Assembly: GCF_037113415.1 (NCBI RefSeq)
Contig: NZ_CP146608.1
Coordinates: 1,384,501 to 1,448,500, forward strand
Length of the DNA: 64,000 nucleotides
Origin: Devosia sp. XK-2
GTDB taxonomy: Bacteria; Pseudomonadota; Alphaproteobacteria; Rhizobiales; Devosiaceae
Direction of reading: 5' to 3'
Part shown: piece by piece, positions 16,304-25,284 of the stretch
How positions within the stretch are numbered: position 1 is the stretch's first letter
Layout of the letters: the number at the start of each line of letters is the position of its first letter
Position numbers and translations under genes: made by a program
Notes under the pieces: generated by a model
Database searches by the model: none
The model's input: the letters and a program-made list of their open reading frames with translations, nothing else
What the model was told of the DNA's origin: nothing

Positions 16304-17281
16304 ATGGAACTCATTTGCCCGGCCGGAACCCCGGCCGCCTATCGCGAAGCCGTCGAGGCGGGTGCTGACGCAGTTTACTGCGGGTTTCGCGACGAAACCA
16401 ATGCGCGCAACTTCCCCGGTCTCAACTTCACCCGCGACGAATTGCGCCAGGCCGTTGCATATGGCCACGCGCGGGGCGTGCAGACCTATGTGGCGCTCAA
16501 CACGTTCATGCGGGCCGGCCATGAGGACACTTGGTATCGTGCCGCCGACGATGCCGTGGCGGCAGGCGCCGATGCCGTCATTCTCGCCGACATGGCGCTG
16601 ATGGACTACGTATCCAGCGTCCATTCGAACCAACGCCTGCATGTTTCGGTGCAGGCTTCTGCCTCCAATGTCGACGCGATCAGTCTTCTTGTGGAAAGCT
16701 TCGGGGCCAAGCGCCTTGTTCTGCCGCGCGTGTTGACCGTGCCGGAAATTGCCAATCTGGCCCGGCAGGTCGATTGCGAACTTGAAGTCTTTGCCTTCGG
16801 CGGACTTTGCGTCATGGCCGAAGGCCGCTGTTCTCTATCCTCCTATGTTACGGGGCAATCGCCCAATGTGCAGGGCGTCTGCTCCCCCGCCAGCCATGTC
16901 CACTATCGCGACGATGGTCCGGAAATGGTCTCGGAACTGGGAGGGTTCACGATCAACCGTTTCGGCAGCGACGAGCCGGCAGGTTACCCAACATTGTGCA
17001 AGGGGCGGTTCCATATCGCCGCCGACGACGGCTACGCTTTCGAGGACCCTGTAAGCCTCGATGTCATGGAGCATCTCGACGCCTTGCGCTCGGCTGGCGT
17101 CACCGCCCTCAAGATCGAAGGCCGCCAGCGCGGCAAGGCCTATGTCGCTCAGGTCGTGTCGAGCCTCCGCGCGGCTTTGGAGGCCCCCAGGGAAGCGCGC
17201 GCAGAGAAATTGGCGCAACTGCGTCGGCTGAGCGAGGGCCAGCGCACAACCGCCGGGGCATACGAGAAGAAATGGCGCTGA
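16304..17281 (+). CDS. ubiU: UbiU, peptidase-U32-like O2-independent ubiquinone hydroxylase subunit
   Basis: A 325-residue U32-family protein. It opens MELICPAGTPAAYREAVEAGADAVYCG, as UbiU/YhbU proteins do. Four Cys likely to hold a [4Fe-4S] cluster are seen in GLCVMAEGRCSLSSY, VQGVCSP and PTLCKGRF. UbiU pairs with UbiV to hydroxylate the ubiquinone ring without O2, taking the oxygen from prephenate (established in E. coli). The GHARGVQTYVALNTF block is intact. It overlaps ubiV by about 10 bases. Confidence 0.95.
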   Translation: MELICPAGTPAAYREAVEAGADAVYCGFRDETNARNFPGLNFTRDELRQAVAYGHARGVQTYVALNTFMRAGHEDTWYRAADDAVAAGADAVILADMALMDYVSSVHSNQRLHVSVQASASNVDAISLLVESFGAKRLVLPRVLTVPEIANLARQVDCELEVFAFGGLCVMAEGRCSLSSYVTGQSPNVQGVCSPASHVHYRDDGPEMVSELGGFTINRFGSDEPAGYPTLCKGRFHIAADDGYAFEDPVSLDVMEHLDALRSAGVTALKIEGRQRGKAYVAQVVSSLRAALEAPREARAEKLAQLRRLSEGQRTTAGAYEKKWR

Positions 17282-18189
17282 CTATGCCCGAACCATCCGC
17301 CCTCAAGATTACCATCGGTCCGGTCCCCTATCTGTGGTCCGGCGAGAAATGGCGCGATTTCTATTACCGCATCGCTGAATCGGGGCATGTCGATGCGGTG
17401 ACGCTGGGTGAAGTGGTCTGTTCAAAGCGAGACCATTTCACCCGGCCCTTCCTGCCCCAGGTGGTCGAACGGCTGACCCAGGCCGGCAAGGCGGTGGCCG
17501 TGGCGTCACTCTCTCTGGTCACGCTCGAGCGCGAAGCGGTCCAGACGCGGCGCCTTGCCACCGAGGCCGGATTGGCCGAAGCCAACGACCTGTCGGCGCT
17601 TCGTGCGCTTGCAGGTAAACCGCACCTCGTTGGCCCGTTCGTGAATGTCTATAACGGGGCCACCGCGCGATTGCTGGCCAAGCGCGGGGCCACCCGAATC
17701 TGCTTCGGTCCGGAGCTCTCTGCGACCTCGATCGCCTCGATAATCGCCGGCGCACCAGAAATCGAATACGAAATCATCGCTTTTGGACGCCTGCCATTGG
17801 CGATATCCGCGCGCTGCGCTCATGCCAGGGCCAAAGGCCATACCAAGGATAATTGTCAGTTCGTGTGCGGCGAAGACCCCGACGGTCTCGACGTCGATAC
17901 GCTTGACGGCCAGCCATTTCTCACGGTCAATGGCGTACAAACCATGTCGCGACACTGCCAGGTTCTTCTCAACGATCTATCCGCCCTGGCCAGGCTCGGG
18001 GTGACGCATCTGCGCCTTTCGCCGCAGCATTGCGACATGGTGGCCGTGGCGGAGATATATGCCGCTGTGCGCGACGGACATGTAACCCCGGAAGAGGGTA
18101 TCGCCATGCTCAACACCGTCTATCCGGACGCGCCCTATTCAAACGGCTTCCTGCATGGCCTCGCCGGCATGGAATGGATAGCCGCATGA
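17272..18189 (+). CDS. ubiV: UbiV, partner of UbiU in O2-independent ubiquinone hydroxylation
   Basis: A 301-305 residue U32-family protein starting ITIGPVPYLWSGEKWRDFY. Cys of the expected cluster lie in LGEVVCSKRDHF and in ISARCAHARAKGHTKDNCQFVCG. RLSPQHCD near the C-terminus is also typical. ATG 17272 has an adjacent AGAAGA but very short spacing; ATG 17284 is a possible alternative. Coupled to ubiU by overlap and to the next gene by ATGA. With UbiU it forms the hydroxylase that replaces the flavin monooxygenases under anoxia. Confidence 0.95.
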   Translation: MALTMPEPSALKITIGPVPYLWSGEKWRDFYYRIAESGHVDAVTLGEVVCSKRDHFTRPFLPQVVERLTQAGKAVAVASLSLVTLEREAVQTRRLATEAGLAEANDLSALRALAGKPHLVGPFVNVYNGATARLLAKRGATRICFGPELSATSIASIIAGAPEIEYEIIAFGRLPLAISARCAHARAKGHTKDNCQFVCGEDPDGLDVDTLDGQPFLTVNGVQTMSRHCQVLLNDLSALARLGVTHLRLSPQHCDMVAVAEIYAAVRDGHVTPEEGIAMLNTVYPDAPYSNGFLHGLAGMEWIAA

Positions 18190-18545
18190 ACAATTCCGAT
18201 CCTGTTCGAAGCATCGCCGAGCCGGACGCGTTGGTGGAACGCATCCGCTCGATCATTGGCACGGTCGCTCTTGATTGCGACTGCCGGCAGCGAGTGAACG
18301 ACGCCTTGGGGCGGTTCACCGAAATGGAGCGGCAACGCGAGATTCGCCGCCATCTTCTGTCATCGCGGCATCGCCGGGCCGCCATTGCCGGCTTGGTTGA
18401 GTTGCTGGCCGAGCTGGACGATATCAGTTGGGTGGAAACTGACCGGGGGGTGCTCGTCGAATTTGCGTACCTTTTTGAGGACATCTCCGAACATGCCCTG
18501 CGCGGCGCGGCAGACCTTCGTCGAATAGGTGGGCCGCTGTCCTGA
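18186..18545 (+). CDS. Uncharacterised protein translationally coupled to ubiV
   Basis: A 119-residue, soluble, mostly helical and charged protein. Its ATG overlaps the ubiV stop (ATGA). It contains ALDCDCRQRVNDALGRF near residue 30, with a CDC pair, and an Arg-rich REIRRHLLSSRHRRAA segment near 57. The C-terminal half is acidic. I do not recognise the family. Position in the operon suggests it helps UbiTUV or ubiquinone-dependent anaerobic respiration. No signal peptide or membrane segment is seen, and no other gene follows before the tRNA. Confidence 0.7.
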   Translation: MNNSDPVRSIAEPDALVERIRSIIGTVALDCDCRQRVNDALGRFTEMERQREIRRHLLSSRHRRAAIAGLVELLAELDDISWVETDRGVLVEFAYLFEDISEHALRGAADLRRIGGPLS

Positions 18546-18641
18546 GCGCGCTTGTTGGAATGGGCCGCTTCCGGTTTGTTCACATCCACCTCAAAAACAG
18601 GGTTGCACTAAACGCCCGGAATCTCTATCTGTCCGCGCAGT

Positions 18642-18718
18642 CGGGGCGTAGCGCAGCCTGGTAGCGCATTTGTCTGGGGGACAAAGGGTCGTCGGTTCAA
18701 ATCCGGCCGCTCCGACCA
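18642..18718 (+). tRNA. tRNA-Pro (anticodon GGG)
   Basis: A 77-base cloverleaf with encoded CCA. The acceptor stem CGGGGCG pairs with CGCTCCG (one G-U), the D-arm contains AGCCTGGTAGCGC, the anticodon stem is TTTGT/ACAAA with loop CTGGGGG, and the T-loop is GGTTCAAATCC. The anticodon GGG is at 18676-18678 and reads CCC/CCU codons. Confidence 0.96.
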
Positions 18719-18778
18719 TTTACTTTCGATCCGCCAGTTGGGGCCAATGGCGGTCCAGTCCAAATGCCGGAGCCGACC

Positions 18779-19762
18779 ATGCCGCTACGAGAGAGCGACC
18801 TGGAAAATGCCATCCCGCTTTGGGACGAGCTTGCCGGCGCAGTTCCCCAGCTGATCAATCACTCTGAAAACCATACATTCCTGTTCTCCGCGCCACATGG
18901 CGAGGCCTATTGCCTGCGCGTACACCGGCCGGACTATCAGAGCATGGCCAATATCGAAAGTGAGCTGGCCTGGCTCGAGGCCCTGCACCGGCAGACAGAA
19001 CTGGCCATCCCCGAGCCCATTGTCGGCCGCGATGGCAAGCTGCTGCAGCGCTTCACGACGTCGGCGGGCCACGTCCATCACGCCGTCCTCTTCCATTTCA
19101 TTCCCGGGCATGAGCCTTCGCCGGAAAGCAATCTGGTCGACCTGTTCTCGGTCCTCGGTGCTTATGCGGCAGCATTGCACAAACATGTCATGGGCTGGGA
19201 GAGGCCGGCAGGATTTGAGCGCCAGGCCTGGACTGCCCGAGCCATACTTGATGCCGACGGCCTCTGGGGCGATTGGCGTGTTGCGCCCGGCGTTACAGAT
19301 GCTGTGCGCGACGTCTTGGACCGCATGCAGGACCGCCTGCGCCAGCGTCTTGCCGATTATGGAACCGGTCCGGACCGCTATGGGCTGATTCATGCCGATA
19401 TGCGCCTGGGCAATCTGCTGGTGGCCGGCGACCAGGTCTCACTCATCGATTTTGATGATTGCGGCCTATGCTGGTTCGGCTACGACTTTGCAGCCGCGAT
19501 TTCCTTTCACGAAACGCATAAGGCAGTGCCGGCGCTCAAAGCGGCGTGGCTCGATGCCTACCGGACCATTCGGCCCTTTTCCGACCGGGACGCCGAAATG
19601 CTTGATTCCATGGTCATGCTGCGGCGCATGGCGCTCCTGGCCTGGATTGGTTCGCATGCTGAAACCAGCCTTGCACAAACTCATGTCCAAGGCTTTGCGC
19701 AAGGCACGGCTGATCTGGCCGACCGTTACCTTGCGGGCCCGATCTGGCCTGGAATTGGTTGA
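18779..19762 (+). CDS. APH-family phosphotransferase (homoserine kinase II / aminoglycoside phosphotransferase-like)
   Basis: A 327-residue kinase-fold protein. The catalytic loop HADMRLGNLL (near 208) and the metal-binding VSLIDFDDCG (near 225) are those of the APH family; YCLRVHRPDY near 45 supplies the ATP-binding strand. The substrate cannot be told, and alcohols, amino sugars or homoserine are all possible. The start at 18779 has CCGGAG six bases upstream; ATG 18764 is an alternative. Its last 37 bases overlap the convergent ligase gene. Confidence 0.85.
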   Translation: MPLRESDLENAIPLWDELAGAVPQLINHSENHTFLFSAPHGEAYCLRVHRPDYQSMANIESELAWLEALHRQTELAIPEPIVGRDGKLLQRFTTSAGHVHHAVLFHFIPGHEPSPESNLVDLFSVLGAYAAALHKHVMGWERPAGFERQAWTARAILDADGLWGDWRVAPGVTDAVRDVLDRMQDRLRQRLADYGTGPDRYGLIHADMRLGNLLVAGDQVSLIDFDDCGLCWFGYDFAAAISFHETHKAVPALKAAWLDAYRTIRPFSDRDAEMLDSMVMLRRMALLAWIGSHAETSLAQTHVQGFAQGTADLADRYLAGPIWPGIG

Positions 19763-21084
19763 GGTTTCCGCCGCGCGGTCACGGGGCGTTGTGAGGCCGT
19801 AGCCCGTCGCCGCATGTGGGCTGGCCGAGCATGTCCTCTGATGGCCCGCGGAGACGGCGGCGGTTCGGTCAGCCCGGGTCGTGAGCTGGTAAAGCCCCAG
19901 ATCAGGCCGAACATCAACCACATCTGCCGCCAGTGTTCGCCCTCGTGCAGGGTTGCCCCCAATATGACGCCAATGAGCGAAAAGAGCAGTGCCAAGGTGA
20001 TCTCGTTCCGCGTGCGCCGATAGTTGCGAATGGTCACAAAGACGCTGCCGGCCACCAGGGATATCCAGGCTATGCCACCGGTCCAGCCATAGTTGACGAA
20101 CGAGCTGAGCCAGACATTGTGGATCGGCTCTGGAAATATCTTTTCCAGTTGCAGGACGCCAATGCCGAACGGGTTCTGCAAAATCATCGGGATCACCAGG
20201 AGATAACGGTGATAGCGGCCCTCTTCGCCCAAGTCATAGGACTTGGCCAAGGTCAGGCGATCCAACAGTTTGGCGGTGAACTCGGCAGACGTGACGCTGG
20301 CAATCCCGAGCAACACCAAGGCGATCGCCACCAGGCCACCGGCGATCAGCACCAGGCGGCGCGGATTCTTGCGGTTCTGAAAGGCCATATAGGCGAAAAG
20401 GCAAACCATCGCGCCAACCACGGCGATGCGCGAAAACGACAGCAGAATGCCGAGCATGACGATACCCAGCGCGGCCGTGACCACCAGTTTGTACCGGGTG
20501 CGCGGCAGGTAGTAGACGCAGAAGACCGCTGCCGGGATCAGAAAAGTTCCGTACATATTAGGGTCATCGATCAGGCCTTTGGCCCGGCCGTCCCAGGTCA
20601 GCAGGGGATGCTGCGTGAGAAAGCCAATCGTGCCCAGCATCGTGGCGATCAGGGACGAAACGATATAGACCTTCATGAAGGTCTCGAAATGCCGGCGGTT
20701 CCAGGTCATCGAGACGAAAGCGCCGATAATCGCGATGGCGATGGCGAACGTCTTGGAGATAAGCTCGAATACTACGGCACCGTCGGCGATATGCGGCAGT
20801 GAGGCGATCACGCTCGAGCCCAGCCAGGAAGCAGCCAGAAGCGAGAGCAGCAGGGCGCGCCGCGAAACCTCGATCCTGTCCTGCAACGCGATATGCACGA
20901 GGGTGATCAGGAAGGCCAGAACGAACAGCAGATCCACTGGCGAGGGACGGAACAGCGTGAAGTTCATGGCCAGGATGGCGACTAGGAACACGAAATTGCG
21001 GGTCGATAGGATTGCAAACCGCAGACCAGCAAGGCTCACCTGCGGGACTGCATTCCGGTCGGCAACGTAACTGTCCAAGCTCAT
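19726..21084 (-). CDS. O-antigen ligase (Wzy/WaaL) family polysaccharide polymerase or ligase
   Basis: A 452-residue membrane protein with about 10-12 helices. The long periplasmic loop between about 270 and 330 contains GRYHRYLLVIPMILQNPFGIG and EPIHNVWLSSFVNYG, the Wzy_C region of the O-antigen ligase family. The last 40 residues are a basic, Arg- and Pro-rich cytoplasmic tail. It is the last gene of the minus-strand exopolysaccharide operon, coupled to the previous gene by ATGA at 21081-21084. I expect it to polymerise or ligate the exopolysaccharide repeat units. The unusual tail overlaps the convergent phosphotransferase gene. Confidence 0.85.
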   Translation of the reverse strand: MSLDSYVADRNAVPQVSLAGLRFAILSTRNFVFLVAILAMNFTLFRPSPVDLLFVLAFLITLVHIALQDRIEVSRRALLLSLLAASWLGSSVIASLPHIADGAVVFELISKTFAIAIAIIGAFVSMTWNRRHFETFMKVYIVSSLIATMLGTIGFLTQHPLLTWDGRAKGLIDDPNMYGTFLIPAAVFCVYYLPRTRYKLVVTAALGIVMLGILLSFSRIAVVGAMVCLFAYMAFQNRKNPRRLVLIAGGLVAIALVLLGIASVTSAEFTAKLLDRLTLAKSYDLGEEGRYHRYLLVIPMILQNPFGIGVLQLEKIFPEPIHNVWLSSFVNYGWTGGIAWISLVAGSVFVTIRNYRRTRNEITLALLFSLIGVILGATLHEGEHWRQMWLMFGLIWGFTSSRPGLTEPPPSPRAIRGHARPAHMRRRATASQRPVTARRKPQPIPGQIGPAR

Positions 21085-22535
21085 CGTGCCAGTCCATATC
21101 CCAGAAGCCGGTCGATCACGCCCAAGCCTTCGCAATCCGATGCGCCCGAAATGAAAGACGCCTGATCGGTATTGGCGCGGCAGCGGTAGACCGGCACCGA
21201 TCCGGCTTCCTCGCTGGCAAATAGCCAACCCGCGGTTCGGCCCTGCACCATTGCCTGTTCCCCACACCTGCCATCTTCAGCCACCGCCTGATCGAGAGCG
21301 GGCAGGGGGGCCTCACACTCAACCAGTTTGACGCTGGCCGAATTGTGGGGCGCGCGCGTGAGCGCATAGGCCACGATAGTGTCCATTCGATAATCGGCGC
21401 GTTCGCCCGTGAGCGCTCCCGTGGTGGACACGAAGCGCTTGGTCATCGGGTCCTGCCACCGGACGAGAGCCACGCCTGCCTGAACCGGACGCGGTTCTGC
21501 ATGCGCGTTGAGTGTCACATCCCTGTGCACAAGATAGCGGCTCTCGAATCCCTTGCCGGCCGGAACAAAGATGTAGCTCAGCACAAATCGACCGCCGATA
21601 GTGTTGCCGCCAGTTTCAGGGTTCAGCAGCGAAGCATAAACGGAGAGGTCGGTTGGCGCGGGGCGGTCCCAATTCGCATCGTCAATGGGCACCAAGGGCT
21701 CATCGAGATCGGTAAAGGCGATCTTGTCCCGCGACAGGGAGAGGCGCAGGCCGCCGAACCAGGGGTCGGTAGCCACTGCCGCGACCCATCCCTCATCCTC
21801 AAGATAGGCCGCACCGGTGCCCACAAATCCGATATCGGTGGCTGCGCCACCTAAACCGGGTTCGCGCCATGCGCCGTCGTAATATTTGCGCCAATCGGTC
21901 GGCGCACGCGCTGGAGCTCGTGCGACAATGGTCTGCCAGTCGGAGTTTCTGAGGCAATAGGCGTAGAAAAAACCGTCATGTCCGTCGACCAGAGAACAGT
22001 CTCCCTCGCCGGTGATCCGGTCCGGCTGCGGCGAGTCCATGCCGCTGATGATCGTCCCCAGATCCGTCCAGGTCAGGCCATCGTCGCGCGACGTCGCTAT
22101 CGCCATGGATTTATCCGTACGGCCCACATTGTAGTCGCAGGCACGCTCCTGATGCACAAAGCCGATAAGCGTGTCGGCGGCACGCGCTGTGGACGTCAGC
22201 CAGCGACCACAATCATTGATGCTGCCGGGCGCACCGGGCTGCAGAACGGCGCGCCGAGGGCCGCCCATGTCGGAGATGCTGTCGCCATCCACCGCATAGG
22301 TCGCGCCATTGGCAGTAAATCCGCGAAAGCGCCCGTCGGGCAGTCTTATTGCGGCAAAGGTGGCGTCGAGCTCATCGGGGAAGGGGCCTCGCACCACCTG
22401 CGGCGGCCCGACGCGCACGCTGATGCAGTCCATACAAATCTCGTCGATAGCATATGCCGGCGCGAATGCCGTCGGGCCCGCAAAGGCCCAAAGCATCGTC
22501 AGTCCTGCCAAGCGCGACGCGATCGAATAATGCAT
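21081..22535 (-). CDS. Secreted Asp-box (sialidase-like propeller) protein of the exopolysaccharide operon
   Basis: A 484-residue protein with a Sec signal peptide (cleavage probably after PAYA, near 29). An Asp-box, SRDDGLTW, lies at residues 149-156, and the pattern of short beta strands fits a BNR/sialidase-like propeller. Eight or more Cys suggest disulfides in the periplasm or outside the cell. I do not recognise a close family. It sits 4 bases after the sugar transferase and overlaps the ligase gene by ATGA, so a role in processing, binding or export of the polymer is likely. Confidence 0.72.
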   Translation of the reverse strand: MHYSIASRLAGLTMLWAFAGPTAFAPAYAIDEICMDCISVRVGPPQVVRGPFPDELDATFAAIRLPDGRFRGFTANGATYAVDGDSISDMGGPRRAVLQPGAPGSINDCGRWLTSTARAADTLIGFVHQERACDYNVGRTDKSMAIATSRDDGLTWTDLGTIISGMDSPQPDRITGEGDCSLVDGHDGFFYAYCLRNSDWQTIVARAPARAPTDWRKYYDGAWREPGLGGAATDIGFVGTGAAYLEDEGWVAAVATDPWFGGLRLSLSRDKIAFTDLDEPLVPIDDANWDRPAPTDLSVYASLLNPETGGNTIGGRFVLSYIFVPAGKGFESRYLVHRDVTLNAHAEPRPVQAGVALVRWQDPMTKRFVSTTGALTGERADYRMDTIVAYALTRAPHNSASVKLVECEAPLPALDQAVAEDGRCGEQAMVQGRTAGWLFASEEAGSVPVYRCRANTDQASFISGASDCEGLGVIDRLLGYGLAR

Positions 22536-22539
22536 CCGG

Positions 22540-24054
22540 TCAGTAGGCGTTTTCAGAGGTGAACAGGCGGAACGGCGTCATGACGACGATGTAGAGATCG
22601 AACAGGATCGACCAGTGCTCGATATAGTGAAGGTCGTGATTGACGCGCTGCATGATCTTGTCGACCGTATCGGTCTCTCCACGCCAGCCATTGATCTGCG
22701 CCCAGCCGGTCATGCCGGGCTTGACGCGATGGCGCGCGAAATAGCCTTCCACCGCCTCGTAATAGAGCTGGTTTTCCGCCTTTGCCTGCAATGCATGCGG
22801 ACGGGGCCCGACGATGGACAACTCGCCTTTGAGCACATTGAGCAATTGCGGGAGTTCGTCGATCGAGGTGCGGCGAATGAACTTGCCTACCCTGGTCACA
22901 CGCGGATCGTCCTTGGTCACCAGCTTTGAAGCCGTGGCATCGAGCATGTCCGTGCGCATCGAGCGGAACTTGTAAATGCGAATGAGTTCATTGTTGAAGC
23001 CATGCCGGTTCTGCACAAAGAACACGGGCCCCTTGCTTTCCAGCTTGATGGCAATGGCCGTAGCCAGCATGACCGGCGAAAGCAGGATCAGCGCCGTCAA
23101 GGCCACAACCTTGTCGAAGGCCCATTTGAAGATCAGGTTCCAGTCCGAAATGGGCCTGTCGGCAATGTCCAGAACCGGCAGGTCTCCGACATAGGAATAG
23201 GCCTTTTCGGTGAAGCGCAGTTTGCTCATATGGGCGGAAAGGCGGATATCGACGGGCAGAACCCAGAGTTGGGTGAGCATGTCCAGCACCCTTTTCTCTG
23301 CCGAAAGCGGCATCGAAACGAGCACCAGGTCCACCGGCGTGCGCCGCGCAAACTCGATCAGATCGGAGACTTTACCCAGTTTCTGGTAGCCCGATACCGT
23401 ATCGGGAGAGCGTTTGCCCACGCGGTCGTCAAACAAGCCGAGCAAGTTGATGTCCTTATCGGCACCAGCCTCGATTTGTGCGATCAGCAATGCCGCGTCT
23501 TCGCCGCCACCGACAATGACGGTGCGCCTTTTCAGCCGGCCTTGCGCAGTCCAGCGCAAGACCAGGCTGCGCAGCGCCAGGCGGAAGACGATCAGCATGA
23601 CCGCGCCGGACAGGAACCAGGCGAGCAGCCAGGCCTTGGCAGGCTCATCACCCGCTTTGAGAACAAAGAAACCGACGACCAGCAGCAACATCACGCCAGT
23701 CCAGGCGCTGAGCACCCGTCCGGCCTGCGGCATCAATGTGCGATAGGTCACTATGCGATGGGAACGGACGGCATTGAGCGCAATATTGGCGATCAACACG
23801 CTCGCCATGATCACCGGAATGTAGAAGCCGTCCTGGCGGGGCGCAATCAGGGCCAGGTGGATGCCATAGCCCAGCAGTACCAGCAGCACCGCTTCGGTCA
23901 CCTGGGCAACACCCACCACCACGGCGCCGGAAAGCGTCCGGTCGACCGGCGCCGCGATAATCCGCTCGGCAGCGTCTGATAGGCGCGCCTGGCCAGGATT
24001 TTCCTGGCGCGATGCATGGTCCTCGATGGCCTTTTGGGGGTCGACGCGATACAT
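22540..24054 (-). CDS. Undecaprenyl-phosphate sugar phosphotransferase (WcaJ/ExoY-type priming enzyme)
   Basis: A 504-residue priming glycosyltransferase that moves a sugar-1-phosphate onto undecaprenyl phosphate at the inner membrane. The N-terminal half has four or five membrane helices and a CoA-binding-like domain (RRTVIVGGGEDAALL near 180). The C-terminal half is the bacterial sugar transferase domain: a membrane anchor, then FVQNRHGFNNELIRIYKFRSM, RRTSIDELPQLLNVLKGELSIVGPRPH and VKPGMTGWAQINGWRGET. Met 24054 is used; an in-frame upstream extension is unlikely to be real. The first sugar is probably glucose or galactose (inference). Confidence 0.92.
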   Translation of the reverse strand: MYRVDPQKAIEDHASRQENPGQARLSDAAERIIAAPVDRTLSGAVVVGVAQVTEAVLLVLLGYGIHLALIAPRQDGFYIPVIMASVLIANIALNAVRSHRIVTYRTLMPQAGRVLSAWTGVMLLLVVGFFVLKAGDEPAKAWLLAWFLSGAVMLIVFRLALRSLVLRWTAQGRLKRRTVIVGGGEDAALLIAQIEAGADKDINLLGLFDDRVGKRSPDTVSGYQKLGKVSDLIEFARRTPVDLVLVSMPLSAEKRVLDMLTQLWVLPVDIRLSAHMSKLRFTEKAYSYVGDLPVLDIADRPISDWNLIFKWAFDKVVALTALILLSPVMLATAIAIKLESKGPVFFVQNRHGFNNELIRIYKFRSMRTDMLDATASKLVTKDDPRVTRVGKFIRRTSIDELPQLLNVLKGELSIVGPRPHALQAKAENQLYYEAVEGYFARHRVKPGMTGWAQINGWRGETDTVDKIMQRVNHDLHYIEHWSILFDLYIVVMTPFRLFTSENAY

Positions 24055-24153
24055 GGGGCTTACCGGTGCTATGGTTTTGCGCAGTATCGTTAGTCGGCAG
24101 ACCTTTATACTCGGTGAAGCCACAAGGCGCAGTGAAGCGGAATTCCTTAAGGG

Positions 24154-25284
24154 TTACCGCGAGGTTGCCCGGCGGTATAGCTGCTCGATTTCGCCGGCCA
24201 TGCGGTCCACCGAAAAGCCGGCCGCGATGTGATCCAGCCGCTGGCGCATTTCGGCTTGTGCTGCGGCTTTGTCGGCCAATACGCGCGTCATTGCTTCGGC
24301 CAGCACGTTCGCGTTGCCTGGTTCGATCAGGTGTTCAGCCGTCGGCCCGAAAATTTCCGGTATTCCCCCCACAGTGGTCGAGATGACCGGCAATTGGGCT
24401 GCAGCGGCCTCCAGCACGACATAGGGTAGGGACTCCGCCAGCGACGGCACAACGGCGCAGTGGCCCCAGGCGAAAACCATGCGCGCGGGCTTGGAGCCTA
24501 CGAGCCGCACCCGTTCGCCCAGTCCAAGCTGAGCAATGCGTTCCTCCAGCGCGCCGCGATCCGGGCCGTCACCGGCCATCACCAAGGTTGCTGGCTGTCC
24601 ATTCGGGCGCTTGGTCATGGCCAGCGCCTCGACCAGGGGCAATATCCCCTTTAGGCCCCGCAACTCGCCAACGAAGACAAAATCCGCGGCGTCCGGCTCT
24701 TGCTGCACCGGCTCGAACTCCTCGGGCCGTATCCCGTTGTGAATCACGATGCTGTGGCAGGTTGGCCTGCCGATCAGCGCCGAATAGGTCCTTTCGGCAT
24801 AGGCGCTTTCGAAGATGATCGCCTCGGTCTGCCGCATCAGCAGCCGCTCCAGCCGGTGGAAGAGGCGCCCCGACGGCTTGTCCTTGGAAAAATGCAGAAC
24901 GCCACCATGCGGCGTATAGAATACCTTGAACTGCTTGGGGCCATAGGCCCCCAACCGGGCGTAAAAACCGCCCTTCGCCCCATGGCCGTGAACGATGTCG
25001 ACGCGTAGCTTCCGCGCTATCGAGGCGACCGCAAAAGGCGTCGACAGATCGCCCCTTCCAAACAGACGCGGCATTGGCAGGCGGTGAATGCCCAGCGCGG
25101 CATGCGGCGCAAGCGCATCCAGAAGCGATTCTGTTTGGGCGTCATTGGCGACGCTGTCGATCACCAGGCCAATGTCATGTCCGTTGGCGGCCAGAAAGCG
25201 TGTCAGATCGGCGACGTGTCGGAACAGTCCACCGACGGGCGCCCTCAGAACCTGCAGGATGCGGAAGCCGCCCTCATTGGACAC
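24154..25284 (-). CDS. GT4 family glycosyltransferase
   Basis: A 376-residue GT-B enzyme that adds a sugar to the growing exopolysaccharide unit. The N-terminal domain has FRILQVLRAPVGGLFRHV and VHGHGAKGGFYARLGA. The C-terminal domain has FVFVGELRGLKGI, VMAGDGPDRGALEE and PSLAESLPYVVLEAAAAQLPVI, the GT4 nucleotide-sugar site with the EX7E-type Glu. It starts on GTG at 25284, sharing one base with the TAG of the upstream lipoprotein gene. A 99-base gap separates it from the sugar transferase. Confidence 0.92.
   Translation of the reverse strand: MSNEGGFRILQVLRAPVGGLFRHVADLTRFLAANGHDIGLVIDSVANDAQTESLLDALAPHAALGIHRLPMPRLFGRGDLSTPFAVASIARKLRVDIVHGHGAKGGFYARLGAYGPKQFKVFYTPHGGVLHFSKDKPSGRLFHRLERLLMRQTEAIIFESAYAERTYSALIGRPTCHSIVIHNGIRPEEFEPVQQEPDAADFVFVGELRGLKGILPLVEALAMTKRPNGQPATLVMAGDGPDRGALEERIAQLGLGERVRLVGSKPARMVFAWGHCAVVPSLAESLPYVVLEAAAAQLPVISTTVGGIPEIFGPTAEHLIEPGNANVLAEAMTRVLADKAAAQAEMRQRLDHIAAGFSVDRMAGEIEQLYRRATSR

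Noticed and set aside
23002..23979. 325-residue plus-strand frame inside the sugar transferase gene
   Set aside because: Gln- and His-rich shadow; the minus strand has a complete priming transferase.
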